Assembly: GCA_013396915.1 (NCBI GenBank)
Contig: VWZL01000166.1
Coordinates: forward strand, 744,001 to 808,000
Source: Stercorarius parasiticus
Lineage: Eukaryota; Chordata; Aves; Charadriiformes; Stercorariidae
DNA: 64,000 nt
Direction of reading: 5' to 3'
The position numbers were made by a program, and so were the translations under genes. This document shows positions 61,845-64,000 of this stretch, piece by piece. The notes below the pieces were generated by a model that saw only the letters and a program-made list of their open reading frames with translations, ran no database searches and was not told the DNA's origin. The first letter of the stretch is position 1, and each line of letters opens with the position of its first letter.

Positions 61845-61980
61845 GTGGAAGGATGTCCCAGTGATTAGATCACTGCCAGCCCAGGACATGTCAGACACAC
61901 CTTCAGTCTCATGCTCATGATTTTTCTGGTGGCAAGTCACTTATTCTTACTGTGCATTCTGCTGGGTTATTCCCGGCATC
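61845..61980 (+). repeat. tRNA-derived SINE-like fragment (amniote MIR type)
   Basis: GGATGTCCCAGTGATTAGATCACTGCCAGCCCAGGACATGTCAGAC, then GGTGGCAAGTCACTTATTCTTACTGTGC, follow the order of the amniote SINE phrase 'ggtcccagtggttagagcactagcctgggac.tgggagacc...gtgaccttgggcaagtcacttagtctctctgtgc'. The tRNA A-box-like region (AGTGATTAGATCACT) is visible; the B box is poorly kept. The minus-strand 131-codon frame across 61915-62310 is probably fortuitous. Confidence 0.55.
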
Positions 61981-64000
61981 TTCCTCTCCCCCTGCAGAAT
62001 TGTGTGAGGTCTTGAGCTTCCCTGTCCTTGGTCCCCTTTTCTTTCCCTTCTGCCCTATTTCCCTCCAGACTCTCAGACACGTGTAAAATTTGATCTGTTG
62101 CCTTTCCCCTGGTGATTCCTGCACCTTGCCTTCTCCTCCAGACCAGGCTTTCATCCAGGGCAAAAACTCAGTTTGCCTCTGTAGCTGTTTCATTACCAAT
62201 CTCAATGGTAAAAAAAGAATTTCTATTTTTTTTGCCACAAGGCCTTTGTCAAGACCACCACCATTGTGGTGCTCACTCTTCAGGCTGGTATCAGACATCA
62301 TCCTCAACACAATTCACTCCTTCAATTCGCACTTTTAGGGAACAATAAAGTCTCACAAATTCTCCTTGTTAAGATACTGCCTTTCCTATTCATGCAAGCA
62401 ACTCAAGTTTCTCATCCCAGCATCCTTTGTTTGAGGCCTCAACTACTGCAGGTTACTTTTCTCTAGGTTTGACAAATGCGTATTTACCCTGAGGATGCGC
62501 ATGCAGAATGCAGCTGCAGAGAGTATTTCCTTATGCTGTGACACTGTCTGTCTGTCTTCACTGCTGTGACAGACACTTGGCTTTCACTTCTCTGCTGTAA
62601 AAAGCATTTAGATCTCCTCATTTGTAAAGATTACTCAGGCCAGTTCCCATTGCTCTGTCTCTCAAACATCATTTTGTATTGAAATAAAACTCCCAGGATT
62701 GGCTCAGTCGGCTGAGCCACAGCCACAGTTCAGACAGGGGAATTTCTGCTTTCTGCAGGAAAGGAGTGTTTTGTTAAGACCCCAAAAGTGGGTCATTCAG
62801 ATCTCTCCATTGTATCTTGTCTTCTCCTCTAACTTTAAGCCCTCCCTCTTTCTGGCATCAGAAAACTTTGTTTTGAATACCATTCAGTCTGTAGGACAGT
62901 AAGATCTGTGACTGGATACTCTAGTGTTACCAGTAATAATCATTCTGTGGAAAAAGTAGAACATCTGCTATGTCGGCACAGCAAAATTCTTTCTTAATAG
63001 CCTTACTTAAAACAGCAGTTGAGGATCGCCGTCCAATAACTGTCGTCTTAGCGCATGACAACAATTACATTTGGAAAAATAAGAGAAAAGTGAAAAGCTA
63101 CTTTTTCATCCATCTTACATTCTCCCACACATAATAAGACAGGTGAAAAATGTTTTACTTGGAGGTAGATGTCACTTCTGAAAGCTTTTAGTCACTAATT
63201 ACACAGTGATTTTGTTTTGTAGCATACTTAATGTCAATTCTCAGCAAATTCTGGTTTGCAAAAAACAGTTGTTAGACTCAAATTTTTATGAGATTAAGTT
63301 TCCAGTCTTTTCTAGGATTTCTGGGTTGTAGTATTTTTCATAGCATTATAACCCTATTAATGTTAAAAAACAATCATAATCTTTAAATGGTTTGTTTTAA
63401 GAAGTTTAAAATGTTTTAACAAGTTCAAAATTGATACATTAAATTGTGCTTAAAACAATAAATAACCGCATCACATCAGGCTGGAATCTTCTCAATAAGA
63501 GGAAAAGCATCCAAAGATTTTGGGCTTGCCTCTCAATTGCGGTGCTGAGCTGATATGTGGGCTGTCCTACAAACTAGATCTTGTGGGGTTTGATAGGCCA
63601 TTTAGATCTGAAGCAATCACATTTAATATTTGGTGTTGACCTGAGGTGCCTAATCCGGAAGGCTGTGTATGCCAGGCTATGTGTGTAGTAAATGAAGAGA
63701 GAGAAAGGCTCCATCAGAAAACAGTTGAATTTGTGGTGTAGTGAATTGCCTTTTCACGGGTGCCTTTCTGTCCTCACTGAATTGAAATGGAAACTAGAGC
63801 CCGAAGTTTTAGGAGAGAAGCCAGTCTTGACTTTTTGTGTTTCTCAGTTTTTGACTATCTAATGGGGATAATATCTCCTTTCACTATATTTTCTATTTAG
63901 ACTGTCAGTTCTTTGGGGCTAGAATTATTTTAACTATGCATGTGTGTCATACCTACAGTAATAGGCCTCGTCTTGCAGGTAGTCTCTAGATGCTACTGAA
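61981..64000. other. Unique sequence to window end
   Basis: No gene or repeat recognised; a few short frames near 62090-62466 overlap each other in several frames. Confidence 0.5.

Noticed and set aside
61915..62310. 131-codon minus-strand frame
   Set aside because: It overlaps the SINE-like fragment, is opposed by several plus frames, and has low-complexity charged composition.
1..64000. CRISPR arrays, operons, riboswitches or other prokaryotic systems
   Set aside because: Repeat content and frame structure are those of a vertebrate nuclear genome; no regularly spaced repeats with unique spacers were seen.

Overview
The window looks like nuclear DNA of a bird. The main evidence is CR1 (chicken repeat 1) LINE copies of several ages on both strands. 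Two end in the CR1 tail octamer ATTCTATG (31727-31743, and once at 9612-9619) and one carries it in reverse complement (18561-18568). The DNA is AT-rich, CpG-poor and full of short stop-bounded frames. I found no exon, promoter, tRNA, rRNA or CRISPR that I can defend. It reads as a gene desert or the inside of a very long intron, and I cannot name the species or locus.

Layout. 1-7.1 kb: mostly unique sequence, with one copy (A) of a dispersed, probably LTR-like repeat near 2.9-3.2 kb and an old CR1 remnant at 4.2-4.4 kb. 7.1-9.6 kb: the most structured part, a decayed CR1 reverse-transcriptase body and its 3' end, split by a ~600-base LTR-like insertion (B) that belongs to the same family as copy A. 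9.6-21.6 kb: unique sequence with a GTTTT-rich tract, small ancient repeat scraps, one older CR1 tail (17.1 kb) and one good CR1 3' end on the minus strand (18.6-19.1 kb). 21.6-21.9 kb: a non-autonomous DNA-transposon-like element with GTCTAC inverted ends. 21.9-31.0 kb: the longest featureless stretch. 31.0-31.7 kb: a young, 5'-truncated CR1 with its RT frame still open, interrupted by a 304-base N gap. 32.1-32.35 kb: a CpG-rich island in otherwise CpG-poor DNA. 33-59 kb: unique sequence dotted with ancient amniote repeats (old CR1, MIR-like SINEs, GTGTAAAT / CCATTGA-type repeats) and two more CR1 tails. 59.5-62 kb: the longest gap-free open frame (192 codons, unassigned), a divergent direct duplication with a constant offset of about 1,030 bases, and a tRNA-SINE-like fragment.

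No genes work together here; the content is layered transposable elements and diverged unique DNA. The observations most worth following are the A/B repeat family with its nesting inside CR1, the 60.3/61.4 kb duplication, the TIR element, the CpG-rich patch, and the apparent undersizing of the assembly gap. I found no clear evidence of a novel encoded system.
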